Source of the DNA: Posidoniimonas polymericola
GTDB taxonomy: Bacteria > Planctomycetota > Planctomycetia > Pirellulales > Lacipirellulaceae
NCBI RefSeq assembly: GCF_007859935.1
Contig: NZ_SJPO01000002.1
Span: 558,001-622,000 of the forward strand
Reading direction: 5' to 3'
Length of the DNA: 64,000 nt
Part shown: positions 37,601 through 46,572 of the stretch, piece after piece
Layout: every line of letters begins with the position of its first letter
How positions within the stretch are numbered: position 1 is the first letter of the stretch
The notes under the pieces: generated by a model
Seen by the model: the letters and a program-made list of their open reading frames with translations, nothing else
Told to the model about the DNA's origin: nothing
Database searches by the model: none
Position numbers and translations under genes: made by a program

Positions 37601-37972
37601 CGTTCGAAGATCGACCTCTACCGCCGGCTTGCGCGTGCTAGCACGCTGGCGGAGGTTGAGGACTTCGCGGGCGAGCTGGCCGACCGCTTCGGCCCCGTTC
37701 CCGACCCCGCGTCGCGGATGCTCGAGCTAGCACGCCTGCGGGTCTGCGCGCACCAGTGGGGCGTGCAGACGGTCCGCCGCGAGGACAACTTCCTGGTTTT
37801 CGCCTACACCGAGCGTGGCAAGGTCCGGGAGTTGGTCGAACGCAGCGGCGGTCGGCTGCGGATCGCGGACGCCCAGAGCGCGTACCTGCCGCTGAACCCG
37901 GGACGGACCGGGGTCGACGACTTGTTGGGCGAGGTGAAAACGCTCTTGCGGCCAGCCCGCGACGCCGCCTAA
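34685..37972 (+). CDS. mfd: Transcription-repair coupling factor Mfd
   Basis: 1095 residues from ATG 34685. All Mfd parts are visible: UvrB-like N-terminal region (about 1-350), the RNA polymerase-interacting domain (LIVHVTHGIGRYRGI, LDLEYHGGTRIYVP), helicase motor with Walker A GDVGFGKTE and motif II DEEQRFGV, RecG-like motifs (TATPIPRTLHMALLGARS; QLRGRVGR) and the C-terminal TRCF domain. Mfd displaces RNA polymerase stalled at lesions and recruits UvrA. Length is close to the E. coli protein. Confidence 0.98.
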   Translation: MDTPPAVAADALTELRRLAAKVCARDDFSRVVESLEAGRSGTLGGVWGSARALVAAAVASRCPGPLFVVAPHQADVDRLLTDLALFTDLTAAAFPAWQRDQKERVLHDEVYGQRLRVLKSLARTLGPGGVEPHAADGPPRVIVTSIHGLMQPTPAPEAIAGATRRVEVGDDSGEEELVDWLTSRGCHRTSAVELPGEFAVRGGIIDVFPPDEPQPVRIEYFGDEIESIRRFDVANQRSAGAVDAVDLTLLEPSAADRAHMTLYAPPESWFLLIEPTDLAEEGKFYLERSDDTRSLHSVRTSLAEVYKHPSVTAAGVPAGSLEETSHLGFESVERLSGDIQRVRDELASISEGQTVFIVCPTEAETQRLTELLAETPLYEEDRLRLLVGDLAEGFRVVAERAVVLSSSELFNRHETARGAIRQVAGRAIDTFLELREGDLIVHVTHGIGRYRGIKLLEKEGRKEEHLDLEYHGGTRIYVPSTKIELVQKYVGGKALKVPLARIGGKAWVRQKQAAEKAVTDLAAEMLEMQARRDARPGIALPEDTPWQVEFDAAFPYDETPDQLRSIAEIKADLTRPRPMDRLLCGDVGFGKTELAIRAAFKAVDAGYQVALLAPTTVLAEQHRRTFSERMAEFPFEIACLSRFCTAKEQRQIIERAREGSVDIVIGTHRLASGDVAFANLGLLIIDEEQRFGVAVKERLKALRSAVDVLTMTATPIPRTLHMALLGARSISNLETPPSNRLAVETRVTRFNEEMVRHAMLRELNRGGQAYFVHNRVHDIKAVADKLNEIVPEARIGIGHGQMPEGELEDVMVKFVAHEYDILLATTIIESGLDIPNANTMFVDDADRYGLADLHQLRGRVGRANRRGYCYLLIQEDRQLPTQAARRLRAVEEFSQLGAGFALSMRDLEIRGAGNLLGTQQSGHIATVGYEMYCQMLEKAVRHLRKLPPKESVDVTIDLPVHAYLPGAYVPDMRSKIDLYRRLARASTLAEVEDFAGELADRFGPVPDPASRMLELARLRVCAHQWGVQTVRREDNFLVFAYTERGKVRELVERSGGRLRIADAQSAYLPLNPGRTGVDDLLGEVKTLLRPARDAA

Positions 37973-38077
37973 ACTCCCGCCGCGCTGCGGGCCGCCCTGC
38001 CGGCCCCAGCCTGCGCCCGCGGGGCGCCGACCGCTGATTACGACTCGTTTCCTCAACGAACAAGCTAGGGTAGGCAA

Positions 38078-39226
38078 TTGCCGGCACGCCACACGACAGC
38101 GACGATCTTCTGCCTGGGGCTGCTGGCGGGCGGCCTCGCCGCGCGGGCGACCAACGCCCAGCCCTACGCGAACCGCTACCAGCAGGCCGCCCCGACCGCC
38201 CCGGCCGAGACCGGTTTGCAGCCGGTGGACGAGTGCCAGGTGATCGCCAAGATCAACGGCGAGCTGGTGCTGGCCTGCGAGCTGCTCTGGCAGACCAACC
38301 TCCAGATTGAGGAGATGAAGGTCCCCACCGAGCACCGCGAGGAGGCGACCCGTCAGATTATGGAGCAGCTGCTGATGCAGAAGCTCGACCTCCTGCTGCT
38401 GTACTCCGACTTCCGCCGCAGCGCGCCGCAGGCCGACCTTGCCAAGATCCACGAGAGCCTGGTCAAGCCGTTCGAAGAGCAGGAGCTGCCGCGGCTGCTC
38501 AAAGAGGTTGGCGTCGAAGACGAGCAGCAGCTTGCCGACCGGTTGGTGCAGCTCGGCACCTCGCTACGCGAACGCCGCGAAGACTACTTCCGCGTGATGA
38601 TCGCCCGCAGCTGGGCCCAGGAGGGGCTGAAGTTTAGCCGCGAGGTGACCCACCAGCAGCTGCTGGACTACTACCACGAGAACGCCGCCAAGTACGACTT
38701 CCCGGACCAGACGCGGTGGGAGGAGCTGATGGTCAGCTTCCTCAACTACCCCACCAAGGCCGACGCGTACCGGCGGATGGCCGAGCTCGGCAACCAGGCG
38801 TTCCAACGCGTCCGTGCGGCGGGCGACGCGACCAAGCCGGTGTTTGGCGAACTCGCCAAGAACGGTTCGAACGGCATCACCGCCGCCCAGGGCGGGGTGC
38901 ACGATTGGACCACCAAGGGCGCGCTAACCGCCGAACGCGTCGACGAGGCGCTGTTCACGCTGCCGCCGGGTCAGCTGAGCCCCATCCTGGAGAGCGGCCT
39001 CGGGTTCCACATCGTGCGGGTCCTTGAACGCAAGCAGGCGGGACGCACGCCGTTCAACGCCGAGGTCCAGTCGGAGATCCGCGACAAGATCATCGACCAA
39101 CGCTTTGCGGCCGCGGTGGGCAAAAAAATGAGGAAGCTCCGCGACGACTCGCACGTCTGGACCGTGTTCACCGGCGATCTGAAGAAGAAGGTCGCGGAGC
39201 GTCCGAATTCGGGGCAGGCCCGCTGA
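38078..39226 (+). CDS. Secreted PpiC/SurA-type peptidyl-prolyl isomerase
   Basis: 382 residues from a TTG start preceded by AGGGTAGG. A signal peptide is followed by a SurA-like helical region (about 50-200, ending in YYHENAAKYDF) and a parvulin domain (about 235-320) with GGVHDWTTKG and LPPGQLSPILESGLGFHIVRVLER. Parvulin-type isomerases assist folding of exported proteins. It lies 105 bases after mfd on the same strand. The rare start codon may lower expression. Confidence 0.9.
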   Translation: MPARHTTATIFCLGLLAGGLAARATNAQPYANRYQQAAPTAPAETGLQPVDECQVIAKINGELVLACELLWQTNLQIEEMKVPTEHREEATRQIMEQLLMQKLDLLLLYSDFRRSAPQADLAKIHESLVKPFEEQELPRLLKEVGVEDEQQLADRLVQLGTSLRERREDYFRVMIARSWAQEGLKFSREVTHQQLLDYYHENAAKYDFPDQTRWEELMVSFLNYPTKADAYRRMAELGNQAFQRVRAAGDATKPVFGELAKNGSNGITAAQGGVHDWTTKGALTAERVDEALFTLPPGQLSPILESGLGFHIVRVLERKQAGRTPFNAEVQSEIRDKIIDQRFAAAVGKKMRKLRDDSHVWTVFTGDLKKKVAERPNSGQAR

Positions 39227-39354
39227 CCCTGTGCGGTTCCAACCACGCGGCACGCGGGCTAGAATAGCGCCCTCGAGCCGGCGTCAGGTCGCCCCGCCGG
39301 GCGACCCGCCGGGCCCATTCCACGCGGCCCCCTCTCCCGCTAGGCGACCTCCGT

Positions 39355-40398
39355 ATGCCGGCCTCGATCGAAGACGTCGCGAAGCTCGCCAAGGTTTCGA
39401 TCAGCACCGTATCGCGCGTGCTCAACCGCCGGAACGTGGTGAACCCCAACACGCGTGAACGGGTGGAGAAGGCGATCCGCGAGCTCGGCTACCGGCCCAA
39501 CGTGTTCGCCCGCGGGCTGATGCTCCGCAAGAGCAACATCATTGGCCTGGTGCTGCCCGACCTGCACGGCGAGTTCTATTCCGAGATCATCCGCGGCGCC
39601 AACGAGAAGACACGCCAGCTCGGCTACCACCTGATGGTCTCCGCGGCGATCGAGTCCGACGACAGCCACGACATCGTCTCGGCGGTCTCGAATCAGGGGA
39701 TCGTCGACGGGCTGATCGCCATGGTGTCCGAAACCAACGCCGGCATCGCCGACGCGATCTCGACGATTGACGTCCCGCTGGTCGTCCTCGACGGCGACGT
39801 GCAGGGCGTCCGGCACGACTGCGTGGTGATCAACCAGAACGAGGGCGCCGCGGCGATGATGGCGCACCTCATCAAGATCCGACCCGGCAAGCCGATCATC
39901 TTCGTGGGCGGCAACGAGACCAACCTCGACACCATCGACCGCCTCCACGCCTACCGCTCGGCGGTCGAGCAGGCTGGCGGCGAGGTGAGCGCGGGCGACA
40001 TCTTCCACCTCGACTACGACTACCAGACCGCCTTCGACCTGGGCGTCGAGATGGTCGGCAAGTGGGCCAAGCAGAACGCGAGCGTGTTCGCCGCCAACGA
40101 CGAGATGGCCGCCGGCATCATCGACGCCGCCATCGACGCCGGGCTGAGCGTGCCGGCTCAGCTGCCGGTCGTTGGGTTCGACGACACCCGCATCGCCCAG
40201 CTGACCCGCCCGCGGCTGACAACCGTGCACGTCCCGATGGCGATCATGGGGGCCGCGGCGGTCGAGTTGCTGCTCCAGCGGATCGAGGACCCCAAGCGGC
40301 CGGCGACGAAGATCACGCTTCAGTCGGAGTTGATTGTCCGCGAGTCGTGCGGCGCCTCGCCGGCGTTGCACCAGCCGATCCTACGAGAGATCTCCTAG
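39355..40398 (+). CDS. LacI-family transcriptional regulator
   Basis: 347 residues. The N-terminal helix-turn-helix and hinge (SIEDVAKLAKVSISTVSRVL, then RPNVFARGLMLRKSN) are typical LacI/PurR sequence, followed by the periplasmic-binding-protein-like effector domain ending in LPVVGFDDTRIAQLTRPRLT and a VHVPMAIMG helix. The gene is convergent with the adjacent glycoamylase-fold gene. The two TGCAA(A/G)CG-type palindromes upstream of the neighbouring carbohydrate genes (43605-43622, 43756-43769) match LacI-family operators and are its likely targets. Confidence 0.94.
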   Translation: MPASIEDVAKLAKVSISTVSRVLNRRNVVNPNTRERVEKAIRELGYRPNVFARGLMLRKSNIIGLVLPDLHGEFYSEIIRGANEKTRQLGYHLMVSAAIESDDSHDIVSAVSNQGIVDGLIAMVSETNAGIADAISTIDVPLVVLDGDVQGVRHDCVVINQNEGAAAMMAHLIKIRPGKPIIFVGGNETNLDTIDRLHAYRSAVEQAGGEVSAGDIFHLDYDYQTAFDLGVEMVGKWAKQNASVFAANDEMAAGIIDAAIDAGLSVPAQLPVVGFDDTRIAQLTRPRLTTVHVPMAIMGAAAVELLLQRIEDPKRPATKITLQSELIVRESCGASPALHQPILREIS

Positions 40399-40423
40399 CG
40401 GGCCCCTCCTTCCTGCGGGCCCA

Positions 40424-41947
40424 TTAGCGTGACTGACTCGCTCGCTCGCGCCCCAGGGCCACCCGCGGAACGGGCTTCCACTGCAACGCCGCCGCCGCCC
40501 GTTCGCCCATTGGGTGCCGGCGGAACAGGTCCCAGATCAGGCCCGACCGGGCGTTCTCGATCGCCAGCAGCATCGGGCCCGCGTCGATTGCAACGCCCCC
40601 CTCAAACGCCTTCCCGTAGTCGAGGTTGAAGCTGTCGGCCAGGCCGATGCCCCCCTGCTCGGGATCGTCCCACAGCCCGAGCTCGGGCCGGCCGACGCCG
40701 AGTTCGACAAACGCCCGCAGCGCCGCGACCGATTCCTGCGGCGTGAGCACGATCGCCGAGCCCGCGGCGTACGGCGCGATCGTCCCATCAAACATCCGCT
40801 CCTCGTCGCTCAAACAAGGCCGCTGCGACGGCACAATATAGGTCCGCCCGCCATCCGCCTTGTAGGCGTAGCAGGGGCTCTGCCCCCACCGCTCGTTGGA
40901 GAAGGTCCCGTACTGGTCGGCGTACGCGACGCAGTGGTCGCGGTGGGCGAGCGCCGCGCGGCGGCTGTTCTCTAGCCAGTCGACCCGGGGCTTGTCGAAC
41001 CCAAACTCCGCCGGGTTGTCCGCGTCGTAGGCGCCGTAGTCGATCCAGCAATGCGTGAAGAAGTAGGTGAAGAGCGAACCGCTCCAAGAAACGACAAACG
41101 GATCGCCGTCCCCGTAAGAGCGGGTCTCGCGGTTGAGCTGGTAGTAGCTCTCCGGTGGCAGCCGGTAGAGCTGATTCGAGCCGCCGACCGCCAGCACGTA
41201 GGCCAGCCGCTCCTCGTCACTGGCGTTCCACCAGTGGTGCGTCATCAGCTGACCCGGCCCGTTGACGTCGTACGGAGGATCGGGCTTGAACGCCATCGAA
41301 AGGCGCCGACCGTCCTCGATCAGGTAGGCCCGCCAGTTGGTCTCGTCGGCGAGGCGAGCGACAATGTCGGCGACCTCGCCGCCGAAGAAGACGGCCGCCG
41401 GCGCGGCCCCGGCGAGGAACAGCGAGTGGTCGATGGTGCTGGTCTCGGGCCGGTGGCGTCCGATTGCGGGGCCGCCGCTATCGGGGTTCACGAAGTGCAG
41501 GAACACGCCCTGCCGGCGGTTGTCGTCGCGGTTGGCCAGCGACCGGAGGACGGTCAGCGCCCGCTGCTCGCCCTGCGCTCGCGTGATCCAGCCGCGGTTC
41601 ACGCCGATCGGCAACGCCGACAGCTGGAAGCCGATGCCGGCCAGGCTCGCCTTGTCGCTGCCGGTGAAGTCGCGGGCCAGTTTGGCGGGCTCGCCGACTT
41701 CGTTCCACAGCAGGTTGAAGCAGCCCCGCTGCACGCGCTCGAGCAGGCGATGGTCGTCCGCAGAGAACTCGTAGCGCCGCGCGGCCTCGGTTGTGGCGGA
41801 GCGGAGCACATCGACCGCTGGCGCCTGGGCGACGGCGGACCGCTGCGGCAGCAGGCCCAACGCGGCGACCGCCAACACGGTCAGCGTTGTCGCCAACCCC
41901 GGCCGCTGATACCGGCGGCGCCGCGGGAGAGAAGACGGCCAGGTCAT
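40424..41947 (-). CDS. Secreted glycoamylase-fold protein (PF10091/GH144-like)
   Basis: 507 residues with a twin-Arg-rich N-terminus and signal peptide ending near RSAVAQA. The (alpha/alpha)6 domain includes GIGFQLSALPIGV, FLHFVNPDSG, FVVSWSGSLFTYFF, the TIAPYAAGSAI stretch and the closing GLADSFNLDYG..GVAIDAGPMLLAIENAR, which is the Glycoamylase (PF10091) signature. GH144 members of this fold are endo-beta-1,2-glucanases. It lies 81 bases downstream of a related same-strand gene and beside the LacI regulator, so a role in beta-glucan breakdown is likely. Exact linkage specificity is inference. Confidence 0.85.
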   Translation of the reverse strand: MTWPSSLPRRRRYQRPGLATTLTVLAVAALGLLPQRSAVAQAPAVDVLRSATTEAARRYEFSADDHRLLERVQRGCFNLLWNEVGEPAKLARDFTGSDKASLAGIGFQLSALPIGVNRGWITRAQGEQRALTVLRSLANRDDNRRQGVFLHFVNPDSGGPAIGRHRPETSTIDHSLFLAGAAPAAVFFGGEVADIVARLADETNWRAYLIEDGRRLSMAFKPDPPYDVNGPGQLMTHHWWNASDEERLAYVLAVGGSNQLYRLPPESYYQLNRETRSYGDGDPFVVSWSGSLFTYFFTHCWIDYGAYDADNPAEFGFDKPRVDWLENSRRAALAHRDHCVAYADQYGTFSNERWGQSPCYAYKADGGRTYIVPSQRPCLSDEERMFDGTIAPYAAGSAIVLTPQESVAALRAFVELGVGRPELGLWDDPEQGGIGLADSFNLDYGKAFEGGVAIDAGPMLLAIENARSGLIWDLFRRHPMGERAAAALQWKPVPRVALGRERASQSR

Positions 41948-42028
41948 AGGTCTTTCCCTGATGAGTAGAATTCAGCTGTGGGTAGAAAAGGTTGCCCGCG
42001 ATCGGCGGACGCTCGGTGGGATTGCCCC

Positions 42029-43540
42029 CTACGGCCGCCTGCCCGACCGCCAGCAGCACACCAGCGCGAGCCAGCTCCACAGCAGCCCCGGCTCGGGCGC
42101 CGTGGTCGACCGAGCAGACCCGACCTGCACGCCCTCGCCAAAGTTCTGCCGCCAGACAAGCAGGTCGCCGCTGTCGACGACGCCGTTCAGGTTGCCGTCT
42201 GCTAGCAGGTTGGTTGTCGAACCCTGGTTGTCTCTCCAGACCGTGTAGTCGGCCCCGTCGACAACCCCGTCGAGGTTGTAGTCGCCGGGCTGCAACGCAT
42301 CGAACAGTCGCTCTGCGAAGAAGCCCGCGTCGATGTTCTCGACGATTCCGAACAGCAAGAAGAGATGGTCGACAAGACCCGCATCATAAGGCTTCCAGGA
42401 CGGGTCGTCGAGAGACTCTCTGGTCAGCCCATAGCGGTAGCGAGCATCAGAGTTAGGGTCCTGCTCCTGGTACCATTCGAGCAGGGTCTGCATGTCGCCC
42501 CAGGCGCTCACGGCCGCGGGGGTGAGCACGGTTGACGGGTGGTCGTCCATGCGGTCGGCGTGGTACCCGTTCGGCACAACGCCCGCCGTCAGGCCGTAGC
42601 GGTACGGCTCGGTCAGAGTGGTCGCTGCATAGTCCGAGTCGGCCTGCTGGTGGTTGGCGAGCAGCCGCTGGAACTTCGGGTCCCCGCGGAAGTCGCCGTT
42701 GAAGAATTGGCTCTGCTGCACCCAGAACGCCGGCGCGTAGGCAGCCGGGTTGTCGGTCAGCGTTACCGACCCGGCGAACGACTTCTTCGGAACGTTGGCG
42801 GGGTTGTACCACAGGTGTTTGACCGCCACGGCTCGGTCGTTGTTTTCCTGCCGCAGCGCGAGGCTCTCGACCAGCATGTATTCATTCCAAGGGTTCACCG
42901 CCCCGCCGGCGCCGCCCCCCTGCTTCGTCATGTCGAGGTAGATGCCCCCGTTGAGGCTGGGGTGGATCGCCGCGTTGAAGTCGATGCTGTCGGTGATCTG
43001 ATCCGCCAGCGTCGCAATCGCCGGATTCCCCGCGAAATGCTTCTTGGCGAACTGCGCCCCAGAGACAAGCAGCGCCGAACCGATCGGGCTGTACGATTCG
43101 TCCCAGCCGCCCCCCTGCTTGGCGCCGGTCGCGGTGTTCATGAAGTGCACATAGTGACCGTCCGCCGAGCGGTCGGGCGTCACGCCCGGGGTCGAGCCGT
43201 TGTAGGCTGACAAGATCGACTCAACCACGTCGGCCGCGTCGTTCATCGTGTCGAGGTGGTCGAACGCCGAGAGCGCCATCAATGCGAACCCGGCGGCGTC
43301 GGGGGTTGCCGGGTGGAAGTGGCCTACCGACGGAGACAGCACCAGCGAGTCCCGCACCAGTCCCGATGGCAGCACCGCGTCGAGCACGTACGTCTGAAGG
43401 CGCCCGATCTGATCGGCCCGCATCTGCTCAACGGTTTGTCCGCTAGACCCACGGCCGGCGACAAGCAGCGTCAGCGCCACGGAGGCGTACGCCACCGTTC
43501 GTCTGATCGCAGCAGATTGCAAGCGGGTAGCGGCTAGCAC
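42029..43540 (-). CDS. Secreted glycoamylase-fold-like protein with dockerin module and PEP-CTERM tail
   Basis: About 503 residues from GTG 43540 with GAGG upstream; the ATG at 43681 would place a LacI-type operator inside the gene and is rejected. A signal peptide precedes mature GQTVEQM. The catalytic-like region parallels the neighbouring GH144-like protein (compare YVHFMNTATG with FLHFVNPDSG, and PIGSALLVSGAQFAKKHF). The closing part holds a dockerin pair (GDYNLDGVVDGADYTVWRD, DGNLNGVVDSGDLLVWR) and PEPGLLWSWLALVCCWR with a basic end, a PEP-CTERM-like anchor. Probably co-transcribed with the downstream GH144-like gene. Confidence 0.78.
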   Translation of the reverse strand: MLAATRLQSAAIRRTVAYASVALTLLVAGRGSSGQTVEQMRADQIGRLQTYVLDAVLPSGLVRDSLVLSPSVGHFHPATPDAAGFALMALSAFDHLDTMNDAADVVESILSAYNGSTPGVTPDRSADGHYVHFMNTATGAKQGGGWDESYSPIGSALLVSGAQFAKKHFAGNPAIATLADQITDSIDFNAAIHPSLNGGIYLDMTKQGGGAGGAVNPWNEYMLVESLALRQENNDRAVAVKHLWYNPANVPKKSFAGSVTLTDNPAAYAPAFWVQQSQFFNGDFRGDPKFQRLLANHQQADSDYAATTLTEPYRYGLTAGVVPNGYHADRMDDHPSTVLTPAAVSAWGDMQTLLEWYQEQDPNSDARYRYGLTRESLDDPSWKPYDAGLVDHLFLLFGIVENIDAGFFAERLFDALQPGDYNLDGVVDGADYTVWRDNQGSTTNLLADGNLNGVVDSGDLLVWRQNFGEGVQVGSARSTTAPEPGLLWSWLALVCCWRSGRRP

Positions 43541-43604
43541 AGCTCGCCTCGGGGAATGAAGATTTGGAGTTCTGGCCGGCCAGACGGATACGCAGTCAGA
43601 CAAA

Positions 43605-43622
43605 GCTGCAAACGCTTGCAGC
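43605..43622. promoter_or_regulatory. LacI-family operator (proximal)
   Basis: GCTGCAAACGCTTGCAGC is an 18-base palindrome with one mismatch, centred about 73 bases upstream of the GTG start of the glycoamylase-fold gene at 43540. It matches the TGCAAGCGCTTGCA consensus of LacI-family operators. Confidence 0.8.
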
Positions 43623-43755
43623 TGCCAGCAATCAGGGGACGAGTAAAGCAGCCCGGACGGCGGGCCAGAAAAGTTGCTCACGTGTGGTTAATTATCAGAG
43701 GAATACGCGGGAATATCAACCGGATGGATGCGGGGTAAACCGCACGGGATGTTGA

Positions 43756-43769
43756 TGCAAGCGCTTGCA
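43756..43769. promoter_or_regulatory. LacI-family operator (distal)
   Basis: TGCAAGCGCTTGCA is a perfect 14-base palindrome. Its centre lies 149 bases from the proximal operator, close to 14 helical turns, so a repression loop between the two is possible. It also lies about 400 bases upstream of the GH3 gene. Confidence 0.85.
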
Positions 43770-44166
43770 ATAGCCTGTCCCGGTTCCTAAGATACGAGCA
43801 GCTGGCGAGGGCCGTTGCATCGGCAACTCCCCGCGGCTGCGAGTGCTTAACCGAATCTGTCGTGGCGGTTTCAGGGGGCAATCTTTTCCCGGAATGCGCC
43901 CGTGCTTATCTGAACCGCCTTTCGGGCGCCGATGTTGGTTGCGACGATGGTGGGACACCATGTCCTGCAATCTAGGCTTCGACTTGAACAAGCTGATTCA
44001 CTGGCAGCGGTTCTTCGGTCGGGGCAGGCTGATCTGAGCGCTGGATTTCGGAAGCAACTCGCGGCACGCGACGGACGACGACAACCTGGTGCTGTTGTTG
44101 GGGCGGAGCGAGCGGCATTGCGTGCGGATTGAATTTCCACTGGCGACCGACGTAGAGGTACCCGAG

Positions 44167-46572
44167 GTGACTTGTTCGACCAACCGAGTGCTGACCCTCT
44201 GCGGATGCGTGGCGTTGGCCGCGTGCGTCTTGAACGCGGCCGACGTTCAGGCTCAGAACCCTACACCCAAGACCGCGCTGAAGACCTCGTCGGGACGCCC
44301 CCAATCCAACGCAGCGGACCCGACCGCCCCGGCCGCGGTACGCTTCGACGCGATCAGCGGCCCCGTGGCTGACGTTGACGGAGCCGACCAGCAAGCCGAC
44401 CTCAAGGCCCGCGTCCGCCAGCTGGTCGACGCAATGACGCTCGAAGAGAAGATCGGCCAGATGTGCCAGGTGACCGTCTACGGCGAAGAGCTCCCCGCGG
44501 GGATCGCCGCCGCGGTCAGCGAGGGACGCGTCGGCTCCATTTTCTACACCGGCCCGAACGGCCTGGACCGCGAGGCCCAGCGGCTGGCGATCGACGAGTC
44601 GCGACTCGGCATCCCGCTGATCGTCTGCCGCGACGTTGTGCACGGCTTCCGCACCGTCTTCCCGATCCCGCTCGGCCAGGCCGCCAGCTGGGACGCCGAA
44701 CTCGTCGAGCGGGCCGCTGCAATCGCCGCCGCCGAGGCGAGCCAGCAGGGCGTGCACTGGACCTTCGCCCCGATGGTCGACATCTGCCGCGACGCCCGCT
44801 GGGGCCGGATCGCCGAGTCGCTGGGCGAGGACCCGGTGCTGGCGAGCGAGCTGGCCGCCGCCATGGTGCGCGGCTTCCAGACCCCCAACGCCGAGCTCGC
44901 CAACCCCGGCATCGCCGCCTGTGCGAAGCACTTTGTCGGCTACGGGCTGTCGGAGGGGGGCCGCGACTACAACCGCGCGATGGTCTCGACCAGCGAGCTG
45001 CACAACACCTTCCTGAAGCCCTTCAAGGCGTCGACCGACGCCGGGCTGATGACCCTGATGACCGCGTTCAGCGACATCAACGGCGTCCCCGCCAGCGGCC
45101 ACCAGGAGCTGCTCCGCGACGTCCTCCGCGAGCGGTGGGGCTTCGATGGCGTCGTGGTGAGCGACTACGAGTCCGTCACCGAGATGATCGCGCACGGATA
45201 CTCCGCTAACCCGGCCCAGGCGGCCCGCCAGGCGGTGCTGGCCGGCGTCGACATGGAGATGGTAAGCCTCTCCTACCACGACACCCTGCCCGCGCAGGTC
45301 CGCTCGGGCCAGGTGCCCGTTTCGCTGATTGACGAGGCGGTCGCCCGGATCCTGATGCTCAAGCTAAACCTCAAGCTCAGTGAACGGGCCAAGATTGGTT
45401 CGACCGAGGTCGCCCTGACGGACGAGTCACGCAGCGTTGCGCAGCGGCTGGCGCGGGAGAGCTTGGTTCTGCTCAAAAACAACGACGCCACGCTTCCGCT
45501 CGCGTCCGACACAATCGGCCGCGTCGCGGTGATCGGTCCGCTGGCGGATGAGCAGCACGAGCAGCTTGGCTGCTGGATGCTCGACGGGCAAGCCGGCGAG
45601 AGCGTCACCCCGCTGCAGGCGCTCCGCGAAGCGCTCGGCGAAGAACGCGTCAGCTACGTGCGGGCCCTAGAGAGTTCGATCCTCCCCGAGCAGGAGGGCG
45701 GCATCGCCGCCGCGGTGAAGGCCGCCAAGGCTGCCGACGTTGCGGTGCTGTTTGTTGGCGAGGACGCCTGGCTGAGCGGCGAGGCCCGCAGCCGTGCCGA
45801 GATCAGCCTCCCCGGCGCGCAGGCCGAGCTCATCGGGGCCGTCAGCGAGGCCGGCGTCCCCGTGGTGATGGTCGTGGTCGCCGGCCGCCCGCTGACCATC
45901 GGCAAGCAGGTCGAGCAGTGCGGCAGCGTGCTGTACGCCTGGCACCCCGGCACCATGGCCGGACCCGCCATCGCCGACGTGCTCCTTGGCCGCCACAACC
46001 CGTCTGGCAGGCTGCCGGTCTCGATGCCGAAGCAGGTCGGCCAGCTCCCGCTGTACTACAACCACCCCAGCACGGGGCGGCCGAGCCCCCGCAAGGTCCC
46101 CTCGCCGCTTGCCTCGGCGGGCGTCGACTTCGACGAGGAGGCCAAGTACAAGTCGCACTACCTAGACGTCGACCCGTTCCCGCTATTCCCGTTCGGCTAC
46201 GGCCTCAGCTACACGAGCTTCGATTACGGCCAGGCAGAGCTTTCGACTCCTCGGCTGAGCGGCGACCAGACCCTGGCGGTCCGCGTCCCGGTGACCAATA
46301 CCGGCGACCGCGCCGGCGTCGAGACCGTGCAGCTGTACGTGCAAGACGTCGCGGCCGACCTGGTCCGCCCGGTCCGCGAGCTGAAGGCGTTCCGCCGCGT
46401 CGAGCTGCAACCAGGGCAAACCTCGGTCGTCGAGTTCGCGCTCGACCGTGGCGACCTGGAGTACTATGACAATAATGCCGAGCGGAAAATCGAGCCGGGT
46501 GATTTCCGTATCTGGGTCAGCCCGCACAGCGACGTCGCCGAGCCGGCCGGCGTGTTCACCTACGCCCCATAA
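44167..46572 (+). CDS. Exported GH3-family beta-glycosidase (probable lipoprotein)
   Basis: 801 residues from GTG 44167, with AGAGGT about 10 bases upstream; an earlier GTG at 44089 would lengthen the leader. The N-terminal LCGCVALAAC looks like a lipobox signal. GH3 features are VDAMTLEEKIGQM, KHFVGYG, the nucleophile region GVVVSDYESV, the C-terminal alpha/beta domain (VLFVGEDAWLSGEA) and a fibronectin III-like end (VETVQLYVQD...LQPGQTSVVEFAL). Such enzymes release glucose or xylose from oligosaccharides. Beside the GH144-like genes it could finish degradation of beta-glucan oligosaccharides. Confidence 0.93.
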   Translation: MTCSTNRVLTLCGCVALAACVLNAADVQAQNPTPKTALKTSSGRPQSNAADPTAPAAVRFDAISGPVADVDGADQQADLKARVRQLVDAMTLEEKIGQMCQVTVYGEELPAGIAAAVSEGRVGSIFYTGPNGLDREAQRLAIDESRLGIPLIVCRDVVHGFRTVFPIPLGQAASWDAELVERAAAIAAAEASQQGVHWTFAPMVDICRDARWGRIAESLGEDPVLASELAAAMVRGFQTPNAELANPGIAACAKHFVGYGLSEGGRDYNRAMVSTSELHNTFLKPFKASTDAGLMTLMTAFSDINGVPASGHQELLRDVLRERWGFDGVVVSDYESVTEMIAHGYSANPAQAARQAVLAGVDMEMVSLSYHDTLPAQVRSGQVPVSLIDEAVARILMLKLNLKLSERAKIGSTEVALTDESRSVAQRLARESLVLLKNNDATLPLASDTIGRVAVIGPLADEQHEQLGCWMLDGQAGESVTPLQALREALGEERVSYVRALESSILPEQEGGIAAAVKAAKAADVAVLFVGEDAWLSGEARSRAEISLPGAQAELIGAVSEAGVPVVMVVVAGRPLTIGKQVEQCGSVLYAWHPGTMAGPAIADVLLGRHNPSGRLPVSMPKQVGQLPLYYNHPSTGRPSPRKVPSPLASAGVDFDEEAKYKSHYLDVDPFPLFPFGYGLSYTSFDYGQAELSTPRLSGDQTLAVRVPVTNTGDRAGVETVQLYVQDVAADLVRPVRELKAFRRVELQPGQTSVVEFALDRGDLEYYDNNAERKIEPGDFRIWVSPHSDVAEPAGVFTYAP

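Larger units (their letters stand above)
43541..44166. other. Divergent regulatory region of the carbohydrate locus
   Basis: 626 bases between two divergent carbohydrate genes. It contains two LacI-type palindromes and an AT-rich patch (about 43680-43730, TGGTTAATTATCAGAGG...) that could hold promoters. Short open frames here are not credible genes. Confidence 0.7.

Noticed and set aside
43541..43681. N-terminal extension of the dockerin-bearing glycoamylase-fold protein to ATG 43681
   Set aside because: It would place the LacI-type operator inside the gene and precede, not follow, the signal peptide.
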